Of a DNA stretch of 64,000 nt, positions 1 to 8,683 are shown piece after piece. Source of the DNA: an uncultured Caryophanales bacterium (GTDB taxonomy: Bacteria; Bacillota_I; Bacilli_A; RFN20; CAG-826); the NCBI GenBank assembly GCA_937902735.1, contig CALELS010000013.1, forward strand, positions 62,001 through 126,000, in the 5' to 3' direction. A program made the translations under genes and the position numbers. Positions within the stretch are counted from its first letter, which is position 1; each line of letters starts with the position of its first letter. Below the pieces are notes generated by a model. That model saw only the letters and a list, made by a program, of their open reading frames with translations. It searched no databases and was not told the DNA's origin.

Positions 1-56
1 GCTTTAAATCTAACACCAGCTTTACCATGAACATTTTTACGTCCTTGTGCTGCCAT
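1..56 (-). CDS. Partial gene at the rplQ (L17) position
   Basis: Only the first 18 codons are in the window; the gene runs off the left edge. It starts at ATG 54-56, 11 bases after the rpoA stop, with AAGGAG just upstream, so it is the next gene of the operon. In Firmicutes this place belongs to ribosomal protein L17. The visible residues (MAAQGRKNVHGKAGVRFK) are basic but do not match the usual L17 start (M-x-x-R-K-L-G-R). It may be a divergent L17 or another small basic protein; position is the main argument. Confidence 0.5.
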   Translation of the reverse strand, partial: MAAQGRKNVHGKAGVRFK

Positions 57-67
57 AATATTCTCCT

Positions 68-1060
68 TTATTCTGGGATGTAGTCATGGAATGAAAGTCC
101 ACGTTCAGCAAGTTTCTCTTTAATTTCTTTAAGAGATTTACGTCCGAGGTTTTTAACTTTCATCATTTCTTCTTCTGTTTTTAAAGTAAGTTCAGAAACA
201 GTTAAGATATTTGCTCTCTTTAAGCAGTTGTTTGAACGGACCGATAAGTCGAGTTCTTCAATTGGCATATTGTCGAGTTTATCTTCAACAACTGGAACTT
301 CTTCTTTAATCATGTTGAGTTCTTCAACACGTTCTTCGAGTTCAACGAATGGTTTTAAGTTAACCATTAACATTTCAGCTGCCAAAGCAACTGCTGTTTG
401 AGGTTTGATTGAACCATTGGTTTCAACTTCGAGTGTTAATTTATCATAATGTGAATCATGTCCGACACGGGTTGGTTCGACGCTATAAGAAGCACGAACA
501 ACTGGTGAATAGTTTGAATCTGTAGCGATTAAACCAACTGAGCTTAAACCACGTTCTTTTTGGGTTTTGCGATCTGGTTTATTCATTTCAGATGTGACAT
601 ATCCACGGCCATTTCTAGCATATAAGACCATGTGGAGATGACCACCTTCTGCAACATGAGCGATTTCAAGATCAGGATTGACTACGCTTACAAGTGCAGG
701 TAACTCAATGTCTTTAGCAGTGACAACTTTTGGTCCTTCGACATTGATTTCGAGACATTTTGGTTCGTTATCTTCATCATCAATCTTTAAGACTAATTCT
801 TTAAGATTTAAGACGATAGCGGTAACGTCTTCAACAATGCCTGGGAGGGCTGAGAATTCATGACGAGCGCCTTCAACTTCGATAGCATAGACACTTGCAC
901 CTGGTAAAGATGAAAGAAGAATTCTTCTTAAAGAGTTACCAATTGTTAATCCATAACCTCTATCAAGTGGTTCGATAACGAACTTGCCATATTTTTCATC
1001 GCTTGAAATTTTAGCGATTGAGAAGCTTGTGCGTTGAAATGGTTTTGCTAAATTTGCCAT
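68..1060 (-). CDS. rpoA: DNA-directed RNA polymerase subunit alpha
   Basis: A 330-residue RNA polymerase alpha subunit, near the usual ~315. The N-terminal domain, which dimerises and nucleates core assembly, spans about residues 1-235 and includes the conserved GNSLRRILLSSLPG. After a linker (about 240-265) comes the C-terminal domain that contacts UP elements and activators, with helix-hairpin-helix residues near KNLGRKSLKEIKEKL. Twenty bases after rpsK, with an AGGAGG-type RBS. Order rpsM-rpsK-rpoA without rpsD between is common in Bacilli. Confidence 0.98.
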   Translation of the reverse strand: MANLAKPFQRTSFSIAKISSDEKYGKFVIEPLDRGYGLTIGNSLRRILLSSLPGASVYAIEVEGARHEFSALPGIVEDVTAIVLNLKELVLKIDDEDNEPKCLEINVEGPKVVTAKDIELPALVSVVNPDLEIAHVAEGGHLHMVLYARNGRGYVTSEMNKPDRKTQKERGLSSVGLIATDSNYSPVVRASYSVEPTRVGHDSHYDKLTLEVETNGSIKPQTAVALAAEMLMVNLKPFVELEERVEELNMIKEEVPVVEDKLDNMPIEELDLSVRSNNCLKRANILTVSELTLKTEEEMMKVKNLGRKSLKEIKEKLAERGLSFHDYIPE

Positions 1061-1080
1061 TATTTTGTCCTCCTAATTAA

Positions 1081-1470
1081 TTAACCGCGTGGTCTTTTTG
1101 GTGGGCGGCATCCGTTATGTGGAACTGGTGTAGTATCAGTAATTGATAAAACTTGGAGTCCAGCAACAGCTAATGCTCTAATTGCACCTTCACGACCTGG
1201 GCCTGGACCTTTGACATTAACATCAACAGTTCTTAAACCTTGATCGTAAGCGACTTTAGCAGCGGCTTCACCAGCGAGTTGAGCTGCAAATGGTGTAGAT
1301 TTTTTAGCACCTTTGAAGCCAAGAGCGCCAGCAGATGACCAGGAAATGACATTACCTTGATCATCAGAGATGGTGACGATTGTGTTATTGAAGGTGCTGT
1401 GGATATGTGCAGTACCTTTAGTAAATGCGCGTTTGATTTTTTTCTTACGGGCGGTTGTTTTGGTTGCCAT
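1081..1470 (-). CDS. rpsK: 30S ribosomal protein S11
   Basis: A 129-residue S11, the family's usual length. This platform protein of the small subunit binds 16S rRNA near the E site. Recognisable segments are HSTFNNTIVTISD near residue 24 and the C-terminal GCRPPKRPRG. Eighteen bases downstream of rpsM in the alpha part of the operon, with an AGGAG-like RBS. Confidence 0.98.
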   Translation of the reverse strand: MATKTTARKKKIKRAFTKGTAHIHSTFNNTIVTISDDQGNVISWSSAGALGFKGAKKSTPFAAQLAGEAAAKVAYDQGLRTVDVNVKGPGPGREGAIRALAVAGLQVLSITDTTPVPHNGCRPPKRPRG

Positions 1471-1488
1471 AATCTATTGCTCCTTTCA

Positions 1489-1866
1489 TTAACCTTGACT
1501 TGCCATCTTCTTATTGGCAATTGTTTTACGTTTACCTTTACGGGTACGGGCATTTGTTCTTGTTCTTTGTCCTCTAACTGGAAGACCTTTACGATGACGA
1601 ATACCACGGTATGAACCGATTTCTTGTAAACGTTTAATATTCAAAGCGACTTCACGACGTAAGTCACCTTCGACTTTAATTTTTGCTACTTCTTGACGGA
1701 TAGCATTGAGTTGTTCTTCAGTTAAGTTTTTAACTCTGATATCTTCATCAACTTTAGCAGCTTGACAGATTTTGTGAGCGGTAGGATGACCAATACCATA
1801 AATATAGGTAAGGGAGATAACTACACGCTTTTCATTTGGAATATCAACTCCAACGATACGAGCCAT
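1489..1866 (-). CDS. rpsM: 30S ribosomal protein S13
   Basis: A 125-residue S13, the head protein that forms bridges to the large subunit. It starts MARIVGVDIPNEKRV and carries the conserved GSYRGIRHRKGLPVRGQRT block before a basic tail. It lies between rpmJ and rpsK as in most Firmicutes, with an AGGAGG-type RBS. Confidence 0.98.
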   Translation of the reverse strand: MARIVGVDIPNEKRVVISLTYIYGIGHPTAHKICQAAKVDEDIRVKNLTEEQLNAIRQEVAKIKVEGDLRREVALNIKRLQEIGSYRGIRHRKGLPVRGQRTRTNARTRKGKRKTIANKKMASQG

Positions 1867-1884
1867 ACTCTTTATTTCCTCCTA

Positions 1885-1998
1885 TTAACCTTGTCTTTGT
1901 TTGTGCTTTGGATTTTCACAAATGACCATGACTTTGCCATGGCGTTTGATGACTTTGCACTTGTCACACATAGGTTTTACTGATGGACGAACTTTCAT
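1885..1998 (-). CDS. rpmJ: 50S ribosomal protein L36
   Basis: A 37-codon gene between infA and rpsM. It translates as MKVRPSVKPMCDKC followed by KVIKRHGKVMVICENPKHKQ and ends RQG-TAA. The zinc-binding pattern C-x2-C-x12-C-x4-H is intact, so this is the zinc-ribbon form of L36. A strong AGGAGG RBS precedes the ATG at 1996-1998. Confidence 0.97.
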   Translation of the reverse strand: MKVRPSVKPMCDKCKVIKRHGKVMVICENPKHKQRQG

Positions 1999-2027
1999 AA
2001 TTTTTCCTCCTAATAGCATTAGCTATG

Positions 2028-2249
2028 TTAATTTTTGTATCTAAATGTGATACGCCCACGTGTTAAATCATAAGGTGAGATTTCGACCATAACTCTATCG
2101 CCTGGTAAGATGCGAATGTAATGCATACGGATTTTACCAGAAACGTGGGCGAGAATTATGACGCCGTTTTCAAGCTTTACTTTAAACATTGTATTAGGTA
2201 ATGCTTCAACAACTGTCGCTTCTACCTCGATGACACCATCTTTTGCCAT
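2028..2249 (-). CDS. infA: Translation initiation factor IF-1
   Basis: A 73-residue S1/OB-fold protein, the standard IF-1 length. It binds the A site of the 30S subunit during initiation. The start MAKDGVIEVEATVVEALPN and the KIRMHYIRILPGDRV segment are typical. It starts 3 bases after the map stop and leads into rpmJ-rpsM, the usual Firmicutes order. Confidence 0.97.
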   Translation of the reverse strand: MAKDGVIEVEATVVEALPNTMFKVKLENGVIILAHVSGKIRMHYIRILPGDRVMVEISPYDLTRGRITFRYKN

Positions 2250-2252
2250 TAA

Positions 2253-3014
2253 TTAGTTTTCCTCCTTGACCATCGTTAGGATTTCATAACCATCCTTAGT
2301 GATGAGAATTGAATTTTCATAATGGCTCGATAATTTGCCATCTTTTGTACGTGCGGTCCAACCATCACTTGCTACTCTAATAGCAGCTTTGCCTTCGTTA
2401 ACCATCGGCTCGATAGCAAGACACATGCCCTCTTTAAGGACTGGGCCAGTCCCTTTTTCACCATAATTTGGAATATAGGGATCTTCGTGTAACTCATGTC
2501 CTACACCATGACCGGTATATTCTTTTACTATGGAATATCCATGCGCTTCAACAAACGTTTGGATTGCATTTGAGATATCACCTAAGTGGTTCCCTACTTT
2601 AGCGTATTTAACGCCTTCAAAGAAACTTTGTTCAGTGATTTCTACTAATCGATGAACACTTTCAGGTGCTACACCGACTATAAATGTACGACAAGCATCT
2701 CCGATATAACCATTTAGAGTAGCTCCAACATCTACGCTAACGATGTCTCCTTCGCGTAATATCCTTTTATTAGAAGGAATACCATGAACGATTTCATCAT
2801 TAACGGAGACACAAACTGCTCCTTTGAAGCCACCATAACCTAGAAAGGTTGGGTAAGCTTTATTATCGCGAATTACTTTTTCGCACATATTTGCGACATC
2901 AAGAGTGGATAAGCCTGGGCGAATCTTATCCTTGATCTCATTAAATACAAGACCAACGACTCGCCCGGCTTTTCTCATTAATTCTTGTTCGCGTGGAGTC
3001 TTGATGACAATCAC
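2253..3014 (-). CDS. map: Type I methionine aminopeptidase
   Basis: A 253-residue methionine aminopeptidase that removes the initiator methionine from new proteins using two metal ions. Metal ligands are visible in SVDVGATLNGYIGDACRTF (two Asp), GHGVGHELHEDP (His), MCLAIEPM (Glu) and the C-terminal SSHYENSILIT (Glu). The start codon is GTG and overlaps the adk TGA stop, so translation is probably coupled. The adk-map-infA order is typical of Firmicutes. Confidence 0.97.
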   Translation of the reverse strand: MIVIKTPREQELMRKAGRVVGLVFNEIKDKIRPGLSTLDVANMCEKVIRDNKAYPTFLGYGGFKGAVCVSVNDEIVHGIPSNKRILREGDIVSVDVGATLNGYIGDACRTFIVGVAPESVHRLVEITEQSFFEGVKYAKVGNHLGDISNAIQTFVEAHGYSIVKEYTGHGVGHELHEDPYIPNYGEKGTGPVLKEGMCLAIEPMVNEGKAAIRVASDGWTARTKDGKLSSHYENSILITKDGYEILTMVKEEN

Positions 3015-3664
3015 TTATTAGCCTCCAAGAGCTTATCGATTTCTTTCATTAAGTTATCTGCACCAATTGTTCCATCAAATGTATGAAGAAGATGAGCTTT
3101 TTCATAATATTGAAGGATTGGGGCAGTATCCTTAAGATAAATCTCAAGTCTTACTGAGAGAGCTTCTTCGTTATCATCAGCTCTTTGGATGAGTTCACCA
3201 CCACATTTATCGCATACACCTTCAACTTTAGGTTTACGGGTAACGATATGATATGGAGTACCGCAGACTTTACAAACGCGTCTTCCACCGATTCTTTCAA
3301 CAAGCATCGCTTTTGGAGTATCAATATTGATAACTGCGCTTATAGGACGATTAATCTCTTTAGTTAATTTATCAAGAGCTTCAGCTTGAGGAATTGTACG
3401 TGGGAATCCATCAAGGATGTATCCTTTTGCACAATCAGGTTGGCTAAGTCTTTCTTTAACTAAACCAATTGTAACGTCGTCTGGGACGAGGTGACCATCA
3501 TTAATATATTGGGCAGCAATCACTCCAAGAGGAGTTTTGTTTTTGATTGCTTCACGGAACATATCACCAGTTGAGATATGTGGGAGATTATGCTCCGCAA
3601 TAATTAATTTTGCTTGGGTTCCTTTTCCTGCTCCAGGAGGGCCCATGAGAATAATATTCATCAT
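3011..3664 (-). CDS. adk: Adenylate kinase
   Basis: A 217-residue adenylate kinase (ATP + AMP = 2 ADP) of the long Gram-positive zinc type. It has the P-loop GPPGAGKGTQAK near residue 8, the DGFPRT AMP/LID segment, and a LID domain with two cysteine pairs (CKVCGTPYH and CDKCGG, about residues 127-153) that bind structural zinc. Two ATGs stand in tandem at the start. It begins 5 bases after secY and ends in TGA overlapping the GTG of map. Confidence 0.98.
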   Translation of the reverse strand: MMNIILMGPPGAGKGTQAKLIIAEHNLPHISTGDMFREAIKNKTPLGVIAAQYINDGHLVPDDVTIGLVKERLSQPDCAKGYILDGFPRTIPQAEALDKLTKEINRPISAVINIDTPKAMLVERIGGRRVCKVCGTPYHIVTRKPKVEGVCDKCGGELIQRADDNEEALSVRLEIYLKDTAPILQYYEKAHLLHTFDGTIGADNLMKEIDKLLEANK

Positions 3665-3669
3665 AATTT

Positions 3670-5040
3670 TTATCCCCTTCCGGCTGTTGCTTGAACTTCA
3701 TCAAAGGTTTTTCCAGCAAGTAGCCCATCAATTTGAGACATAATTTCGATTGAAACACCAACAGCAATGATAAGACCAGTACCGCCAATGGCAAGAGACT
3801 TATTTTCACCAAACATACCAGTTAATGTAAGAATTACTGGAAGTGCAGCGATAAATGCAAGTGCAATTGAACCAATAACAGTAATACGGTTAACTACTTT
3901 CTTCACATAACGTTCGGTTTCATTACCTGGTCTAATACCTGGAATATATGAACCATTCTTACGGAAGTTTTCCGCTAGTGTTTCAGGTGAAATTTGAAGC
4001 GAGGCATAGAAGAAACTGAATACAATGATGAGGGTTACATAAATAATTAATCCCCATGGCATGTACCAGTGTTGGCCATTGAACCATGGCATTTCAAACA
4101 TCTCACTATAAGAGAAGATCTTAAGCCATTTAGCGTTAGCAGCATCAGCGGAGATGAAGCTAACGATAATGGATGGGACCATCATAATGGATGATGCAAA
4201 GATTACTGGAATAACCCCTGCAGAGTTGAGCTTAATTGGTAAGAAGCTCGCTTTTGCCATAGCTTGTGATTGACCACCACTTTTTCCACTATGTTGAACT
4301 GGTATTTTTCTCTTAGCTAGTTCGATGAAGACAACGAAGGCTAAGATAAGTAGGAAGGCTAATACATAAAGTGCAAACTGGAACCATCCTTTAATAAGAA
4401 GTGGTGTAGTTTTGTTTAAGTCACCAACCCACATTGAGTAAGCTCCTCTAATTTGAACTGGTAAGGAGCGAACAATACCAGCAAAGATAACAACAGAAAT
4501 ACCATTACCAAGACCTTTTTCAGTGATTTGGTCACCAAGCCACATAACTAGCATACTACCAGCAAGAATGATGGTAATGATGTAGGCGTATGTCCAGAAG
4601 GAATTGGTAGCCAATTTAATCTCAATATATTGGCTGTTTTCCATTGTTTTGATAATACCATAGGCTTGAACCGCTCCAAGCATAAGGGTGAGATAACGAG
4701 TAGCCATCTCAGTTTTCTTACGACCATATTGGCCTTGCTTAGAAAGTTCGGTCAAGGCAGGTAATACATCCTTTTGAAGTAATTGGATGATAATCTGTGC
4801 AGTAATGTATGGAGAGACGCCAAGGGCGAAAATGGAGAAGTTTTGAAGTGCTCCACCACCCAAGAGGTCCATTAGGGCGACTGCATTTGCCGATGTTAAG
4901 GCTTCACTAAGTTGTTCTTTTGGTTGAACACCAGGGACAGTAATCGCCGCTCCAATACGAATGATAAAGAGAATCATAATCGTAAAGAAAATACGATTTA
5001 CAATTTCTTTATTCTTGAAGATCGAGGCGATTTTTTTCAT
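3670..5040 (-). CDS. secY: Protein translocase subunit SecY
   Basis: A 456-residue channel subunit of the Sec translocon with about ten membrane helices. Family marks include GVSPYITAQIIIQLL (TM2 region, about residue 73), GLGNGISVVIFAGI and the cytoplasmic loop GGQSQAMAKASFLPIKLNSAGVIP, split here by residue context. It starts 2 bases after rplO, the standard spc-operon position, so membrane insertion is made together with ribosomes. It ends TAGRG shortly before adk. Confidence 0.98.
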   Translation of the reverse strand: MKKIASIFKNKEIVNRIFFTIMILFIIRIGAAITVPGVQPKEQLSEALTSANAVALMDLLGGGALQNFSIFALGVSPYITAQIIIQLLQKDVLPALTELSKQGQYGRKKTEMATRYLTLMLGAVQAYGIIKTMENSQYIEIKLATNSFWTYAYIITIILAGSMLVMWLGDQITEKGLGNGISVVIFAGIVRSLPVQIRGAYSMWVGDLNKTTPLLIKGWFQFALYVLAFLLILAFVVFIELAKRKIPVQHSGKSGGQSQAMAKASFLPIKLNSAGVIPVIFASSIMMVPSIIVSFISADAANAKWLKIFSYSEMFEMPWFNGQHWYMPWGLIIYVTLIIVFSFFYASLQISPETLAENFRKNGSYIPGIRPGNETERYVKKVVNRITVIGSIALAFIAALPVILTLTGMFGENKSLAIGGTGLIIAVGVSIEIMSQIDGLLAGKTFDEVQATAGRG

Positions 5041-5042
5041 CG

Positions 5043-5483
5043 TTAGATTACCTCAACTGATCCACCGACTTTTTCAATAGCTTCTTTGGCGGATTTGGAG
5101 AATTTGTGAGCTTTGACAACTAATTTCTTGGTTAATTCTCCATTACCAAGGATTTTAACGCCATCAAGTTCTTTTTTAACTAAGCCAGCTTCAACAAGAA
5201 GAGTTGGAGTGACAGTAACACCATCTTCAAAACGATTTAAATCTTTTAAATTGACGATAGCATATTCTTTACGGCTACCATTATGGAAACCGAATTTTGG
5301 AAGTCTTCTGAATAATGGGTTTTGGCCACCTTCGAATCCTGGACGGACACCGCCACCGGAACGAGATTTTTGACCTTTGTTACCACTACCAGCATTCTTA
5401 CCATTGCCGCTTCCAACACCGCGACCTTTACGGTAACGGTTTGTTTTAGCACCACTGGCATGTTCAAGTTCATTTAATTTCAT
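5043..5483 (-). CDS. rplO: 50S ribosomal protein L15
   Basis: A 146-residue L15, the usual length. The glycine- and arginine-rich N-terminal extension (residues about 10-55) that threads into 23S rRNA and the RRLPKFGFHN segment are present. It follows rpsE directly; the gene for L30, normally between them, is absent. RBS GGAGG. Confidence 0.97.
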   Translation of the reverse strand: MKLNELEHASGAKTNRYRKGRGVGSGNGKNAGSGNKGQKSRSGGGVRPGFEGGQNPLFRRLPKFGFHNGSRKEYAIVNLKDLNRFEDGVTVTPTLLVEAGLVKKELDGVKILGNGELTKKLVVKAHKFSKSAKEAIEKVGGSVEVI

Positions 5484-5506
5484 ATCTTTTTCCTCCAGTA
5501 GAGTGT

Positions 5507-6139
5507 TTATTCTTCTTCAGCGACTACTTTGGCTCTTAAAGCTTGAACTTCACTATAAGATTTAAGTGAACCTAAGCCAGCGTTTGTAGCGCGAATAATG
5601 TTAATTGGAGCACGGCTACCATAAACTTTTGAATAAACGTTACGGATACCAGCAAGTTCAAGAATTGCACGAACTGGACCACCAGCAATAATTCCAGTAC
5701 CTTCTGGAGCTGGTTTTAAGAAGACGTTACATGCACCGAATTTACCAACGACTTCGTGAGCGATGGTACCACCTTTAACAATGTGGAGATTGAATGTATT
5801 ACGTTTAGCAGCTTCAAGAGCTTTCTTAATTGCATCTGGTACTTCAGCGGCTTTTCCGGTTCCAAAACCATATTTACCTTTCTTATTACCAATAACAACT
5901 AGAGCGCTGAAACGCATTCTACGTCCACCTTTGACGGTTTTCGCAATACGGTTGATTTCAACAACGACTTCTTCGTATTCTTTGACTTCTTCACGTGGAC
6001 GGCGAGCACCATGACGGTCTCCGCCACGAGTTGGACGTTCACCTCTACTTGGACGTGGACGTCTTTCACCTTGAGGAGCTGGTTGGTTAGCTTCAACAGG
6101 TTTAGCTTCTTGAGCTTGTACTTCTTTTTCTTCTAACAT
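5507..6139 (-). CDS. rpsE: 30S ribosomal protein S5 with N-terminal extension
   Basis: S5 is normally about 166 residues and this is 210. The core starts near residue 55 (EEVVVEINRIAKTVKGGRR) and includes the double-stranded RNA-binding fold and the C-terminal domain (GIIAGGPVRAILELAGI). The first ~50 residues are a Glu/Ala/Pro segment followed by an Arg/Gly-rich stretch (GERRPRPSRGERPTRGGDR). The extension is real by sequence: AGAGGAG lies at the right distance before its ATG. S5 acts in decoding fidelity. Confidence 0.97.
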   Translation of the reverse strand: MLEEKEVQAQEAKPVEANQPAPQGERRPRPSRGERPTRGGDRHGARRPREEVKEYEEVVVEINRIAKTVKGGRRMRFSALVVIGNKKGKYGFGTGKAAEVPDAIKKALEAAKRNTFNLHIVKGGTIAHEVVGKFGACNVFLKPAPEGTGIIAGGPVRAILELAGIRNVYSKVYGSRAPINIIRATNAGLGSLKSYSEVQALRAKVVAEEE

Positions 6140-6153
6140 AACTATTTCTCCTC

Positions 6154-6510
6154 TTAGAATTCTAATCCACCTTCACGGGCAGCATCTGCTAAAGCAGCGA
6201 CACGTCCATGATAGATATATCCACCACGATCAAAGACAACTTTTTTGATCTTTTTAGCTTTGCATTCTTTAGCAATAGCTTCGCCAACTTTCTTAGCGGC
6301 TTCAACGTTTGAACCGTTTTCAAGTTTTAAGGCAACACTACTAGCTGCGCAAAGTGTAACGCGTTTAACATCATCGATAACTTGAGCTTCGATATGTTTG
6401 TTGCTACGGAAGACAACTAAACGTGGGCATTCTTTTGTTCCGCTAATTTTAGCTCTTACACGAGCGTGTTTTCTTTGACGGACAACATTTTTTGATTCTT
6501 TTTTAACCAT
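6154..6510 (-). CDS. rplR: 50S ribosomal protein L18
   Basis: A 118-residue L18, a 5S rRNA-binding protein of the central protuberance. Typical pieces are RPRLVVFRSNKHIEAQVID-like residues at 28-50 (here CPRLVVFRSNKHIEAQ) and the C-terminal FDRGGYIYHGRVAALADAAR. Order rplF-rplR-rpsE is standard. Confidence 0.97.
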   Translation of the reverse strand: MVKKESKNVVRQRKHARVRAKISGTKECPRLVVFRSNKHIEAQVIDDVKRVTLCAASSVALKLENGSNVEAAKKVGEAIAKECKAKKIKKVVFDRGGYIYHGRVAALADAAREGGLEF

Positions 6511-6526
6511 TTTAGTTTCCTCCTAA

Positions 6527-7066
6527 TTATTTACCAGCACGTTTGCCTTCTTTACGGATGATGTGTTCATCCTTGTACATGACACCTTTACCATTATATG
6601 GTTCTGGTTCTCTAGTACCACGAATTAAGGCAGCGGTTTGACCAACGGCTTGTTTATTAATACCTTCAACGGTAACTTCGTTAGCGCTTGGGCATGAAAT
6701 TTTAACAGTTGGTCCTGGAGCGATGACGATTTCGTGAGAATAACCGACGTGCATAACAATATTTGCACCTCTCATTTCAGCACGATAACCGATACCGACG
6801 ATAACAAGTTCTTTCTTGAAACCTTCGGTGACACCTTTAACGGCATCAGCAAGGTTTGCACGGGTTGTACCATGAAGTTGTTTTGTATGTTTTTCTTCGT
6901 TTTGACGAGAACATTTAACTTCACCATTTTCGACTTTAACATCGATAACGGATGGAATCATAACTTCGAGTGTACCTTTTGGACCCTTAACAGTCATTTT
7001 TCCACTTGCTTGTTCAAGTGTGACGTTTTCAGGGAGTTTGATAACTTTTAAACCTATTCTAGACAT
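6527..7066 (-). CDS. rplF: 50S ribosomal protein L6
   Basis: About 179 residues from MSRIGLKVIKLPENV, the usual L6 length. It has two related RNA-binding domains and the signature EPEPYNGKGVMYKDEHI near the end. I place the start at ATG 7064-7066 rather than at an in-frame GTG 12 bases upstream, which lies inside the last rpsH codons; the ATG begins 5 bases after the rpsH stop and matches family starts. Confidence 0.96.
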   Translation of the reverse strand: MSRIGLKVIKLPENVTLEQASGKMTVKGPKGTLEVMIPSVIDVKVENGEVKCSRQNEEKHTKQLHGTTRANLADAVKGVTEGFKKELVIVGIGYRAEMRGANIVMHVGYSHEIVIAPGPTVKISCPSANEVTVEGINKQAVGQTAALIRGTREPEPYNGKGVMYKDEHIIRKEGKRAGK

Positions 7067-7071
7067 ATTAA

Positions 7072-7464
7072 TTACCACACGTAAGCAAGAACTTCGCCGC
7101 CAACGCCTAAGGCGCGAGCAGTTTTGTCACTTACGACTCCTTTACTTGTCGAAATGATTGCGATTCCTAAACCACCTAAGACACGTGGAAGCTTGTCAGC
7201 TTTAACGTTAACACGAAGACCTGGTTTAGAAATTCTTCTTAAATTTGAGATAACTCTTTGACCATTAACACCATATTTGAGAGCTAATGTGAGTTCTTTT
7301 TTGGTTTCGCCACTAACTTTGTAATCAAGGATGAAGCCTTCTTCTAATAAAATCTTAGCAATATCGACTTTCATCTTGCTACTTGGCATAGATACGCTGG
7401 CATAACGAAGAGCATTCGCATTGCGAATTCTGGTGAGCATATCTGCAATTGGATCTGTCATCAT
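7072..7464 (-). CDS. rpsH: 30S ribosomal protein S8
   Basis: A 130-residue S8, which binds the central domain of 16S rRNA and, in other bacteria, represses the spc operon. It starts MMTDPIADMLTRIRNA and ends GGEVLAYVW; the STSKGVVSDKTAR motif is near residue 105. RBS GGAGGG. Confidence 0.97.
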   Translation of the reverse strand: MMTDPIADMLTRIRNANALRYASVSMPSSKMKVDIAKILLEEGFILDYKVSGETKKELTLALKYGVNGQRVISNLRRISKPGLRVNVKADKLPRVLGGLGIAIISTSKGVVSDKTARALGVGGEVLAYVW

Positions 7465-7481
7465 AATCTTTTACCCTCCTA

Positions 7482-7667
7482 TTACCAACTGGCTTTCTTC
7501 ATGCCTGGGATCTCGCCTTTATATGCGAGTTCACGTAAGCAGACACGGCATAATTTGAATTTAGAATATACAGAGTGAGGACGTCCACAACGTTCACAAC
7601 GAGTGTATTCTCTGACTTTGAATTTTTTAGGTCTTGCATGTTTGACCTTAATAGATGTTTTTGCCAT
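7482..7667 (-). CDS. rpsN: 30S ribosomal protein S14, zinc type
   Basis: A 61-residue type-Z S14. The zinc ribbon CERCGRPH...CRVCLRELA (C-x2-C-x12-C-x2-C, residues about 24-43) is intact. The short zinc-dependent form is usual in spc operons of Gram-positives. It lies between rplE and rpsH, with an AGGAGG RBS. Confidence 0.97.
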   Translation of the reverse strand: MAKTSIKVKHARPKKFKVREYTRCERCGRPHSVYSKFKLCRVCLRELAYKGEIPGMKKASW

Positions 7668-7679
7668 GAATTTGTCCTC

Positions 7680-8345
7680 CTATCTCTTAAATGGCATACC
7701 GAGTAATTCAAGTAAGCTTAATGCTTCTTCATCACTCTTAGCCGTTGTAACAACTACAATATCCATACCACGGATTTTGGAAATCTTATCATATTCGATT
7801 TCTGGGAAGATGAGTTGTTCTTTGACACCTAAGGTGTAGTTACCATGTCCATCAAAGGCATTACGGGATACACCACGGAAGTCACGTACACGTGGAAGTG
7901 CGATGGAAACGAGTTTATCGTAGAATTCGTACATTCTCACACCTCTTAAGGTGACCTTGCAACCAATGGCTTGTCCTTCACGGAGTTTGAAGCTAGCGAT
8001 GGACTTTTTAGCACGTGTAGTTACAGGGTGTTGTCCAGTGATGATAGCGAGTTCATTAACAGCTTCTTCGAGAGTCTTGGAATTGCTAATTGCTTCGCCA
8101 ACACCAATGTTAATAACGATTTTTTCAAGGTGTGGAACTTGCATTACGGAAGTGTAATGGAATTTTTCCATTAAGGTTTTCTTGACTTCATTTTCATATT
8201 TATCAAGAAGTCTTGTGGATTCAACTCTTTTTTTGTTTCCAACTTTGGCTTTCTTTGCAGGGGCCTTCTTTGCAGGAGCTTCAGTTACAGGAGCTTCTTC
8301 AACTTTTTCTACTTTTTTAGTTGCAGTTTTCTTTGTTTCTGCCAT
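7680..8345 (-). CDS. rplE: 50S ribosomal protein L5 with N-terminal extension
   Basis: L5 is about 180 residues; this is 221 because the first ~41 are a Lys/Ala/Glu/Pro stretch with TKKVEKVEEAPVTEAPAKK-type repeats. The core begins at RLLDKYENEVKKTLMEKFHY and holds the 5S rRNA-binding L5 domains (SVMQVPHLEKIVINIGVG). A GGAGG RBS sits before the extended ATG, so the tail is translated. The tail resembles the one at the S17 end, and both genes share the 16-base string AAGCTCCTGCAAAGAA. Confidence 0.97.
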   Translation of the reverse strand: MAETKKTATKKVEKVEEAPVTEAPAKKAPAKKAKVGNKKRVESTRLLDKYENEVKKTLMEKFHYTSVMQVPHLEKIVINIGVGEAISNSKTLEEAVNELAIITGQHPVTTRAKKSIASFKLREGQAIGCKVTLRGVRMYEFYDKLVSIALPRVRDFRGVSRNAFDGHGNYTLGVKEQLIFPEIEYDKISKIRGMDIVVVTTAKSDEEALSLLELLGMPFKR

Positions 8346-8357
8346 AACCTAACCTCC

Positions 8358-8669
8358 TTAATTTAATTTGGAACCGCTCTTCTTAGCGATTCTAACTTTC
8401 TTACCATCTTTAGCGACTTGATAGCCAACTCTAGATGCTTTTTTAGTTTTTGGATCAACGATAGCAACATTGCTAGCATCGATTGGGACATAAATTTCGT
8501 TAATGCTACCTTCTGGATTTTGTTGGGATGGTTTGCGATGTTTTTTGTGAACATTGACACCTTCGACAACAACTTTGTTTTTCTTAGGATAAACGGCTTG
8601 GACAATACCAGTTTTGCCTTTATCTTTACCAGCGATAACGATTACTTTATCACCTTTAAGTATTTTCAT
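8358..8669 (-). CDS. rplX: 50S ribosomal protein L24
   Basis: A 103-residue L24 with a KOW motif at the start (GDKVIVIAGKDKGKTGIV), an assembly initiator that binds the 5' domain of 23S rRNA. It sits between rplN and rplE as usual, with an AGGAGG RBS. Confidence 0.97.
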   Translation of the reverse strand: MKILKGDKVIVIAGKDKGKTGIVQAVYPKKNKVVVEGVNVHKKHRKPSQQNPEGSINEIYVPIDASNVAIVDPKTKKASRVGYQVAKDGKKVRIAKKSGSKLN

Positions 8670-8683
8670 ATCTTATGTCCTCC

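Noticed and set aside
3011..3014. Possible TGA-as-tryptophan code (mycoplasma type)
   Set aside because: adk ends in TGA at the expected length and all other proteins are full length with TGG for tryptophan, so the standard code applies.
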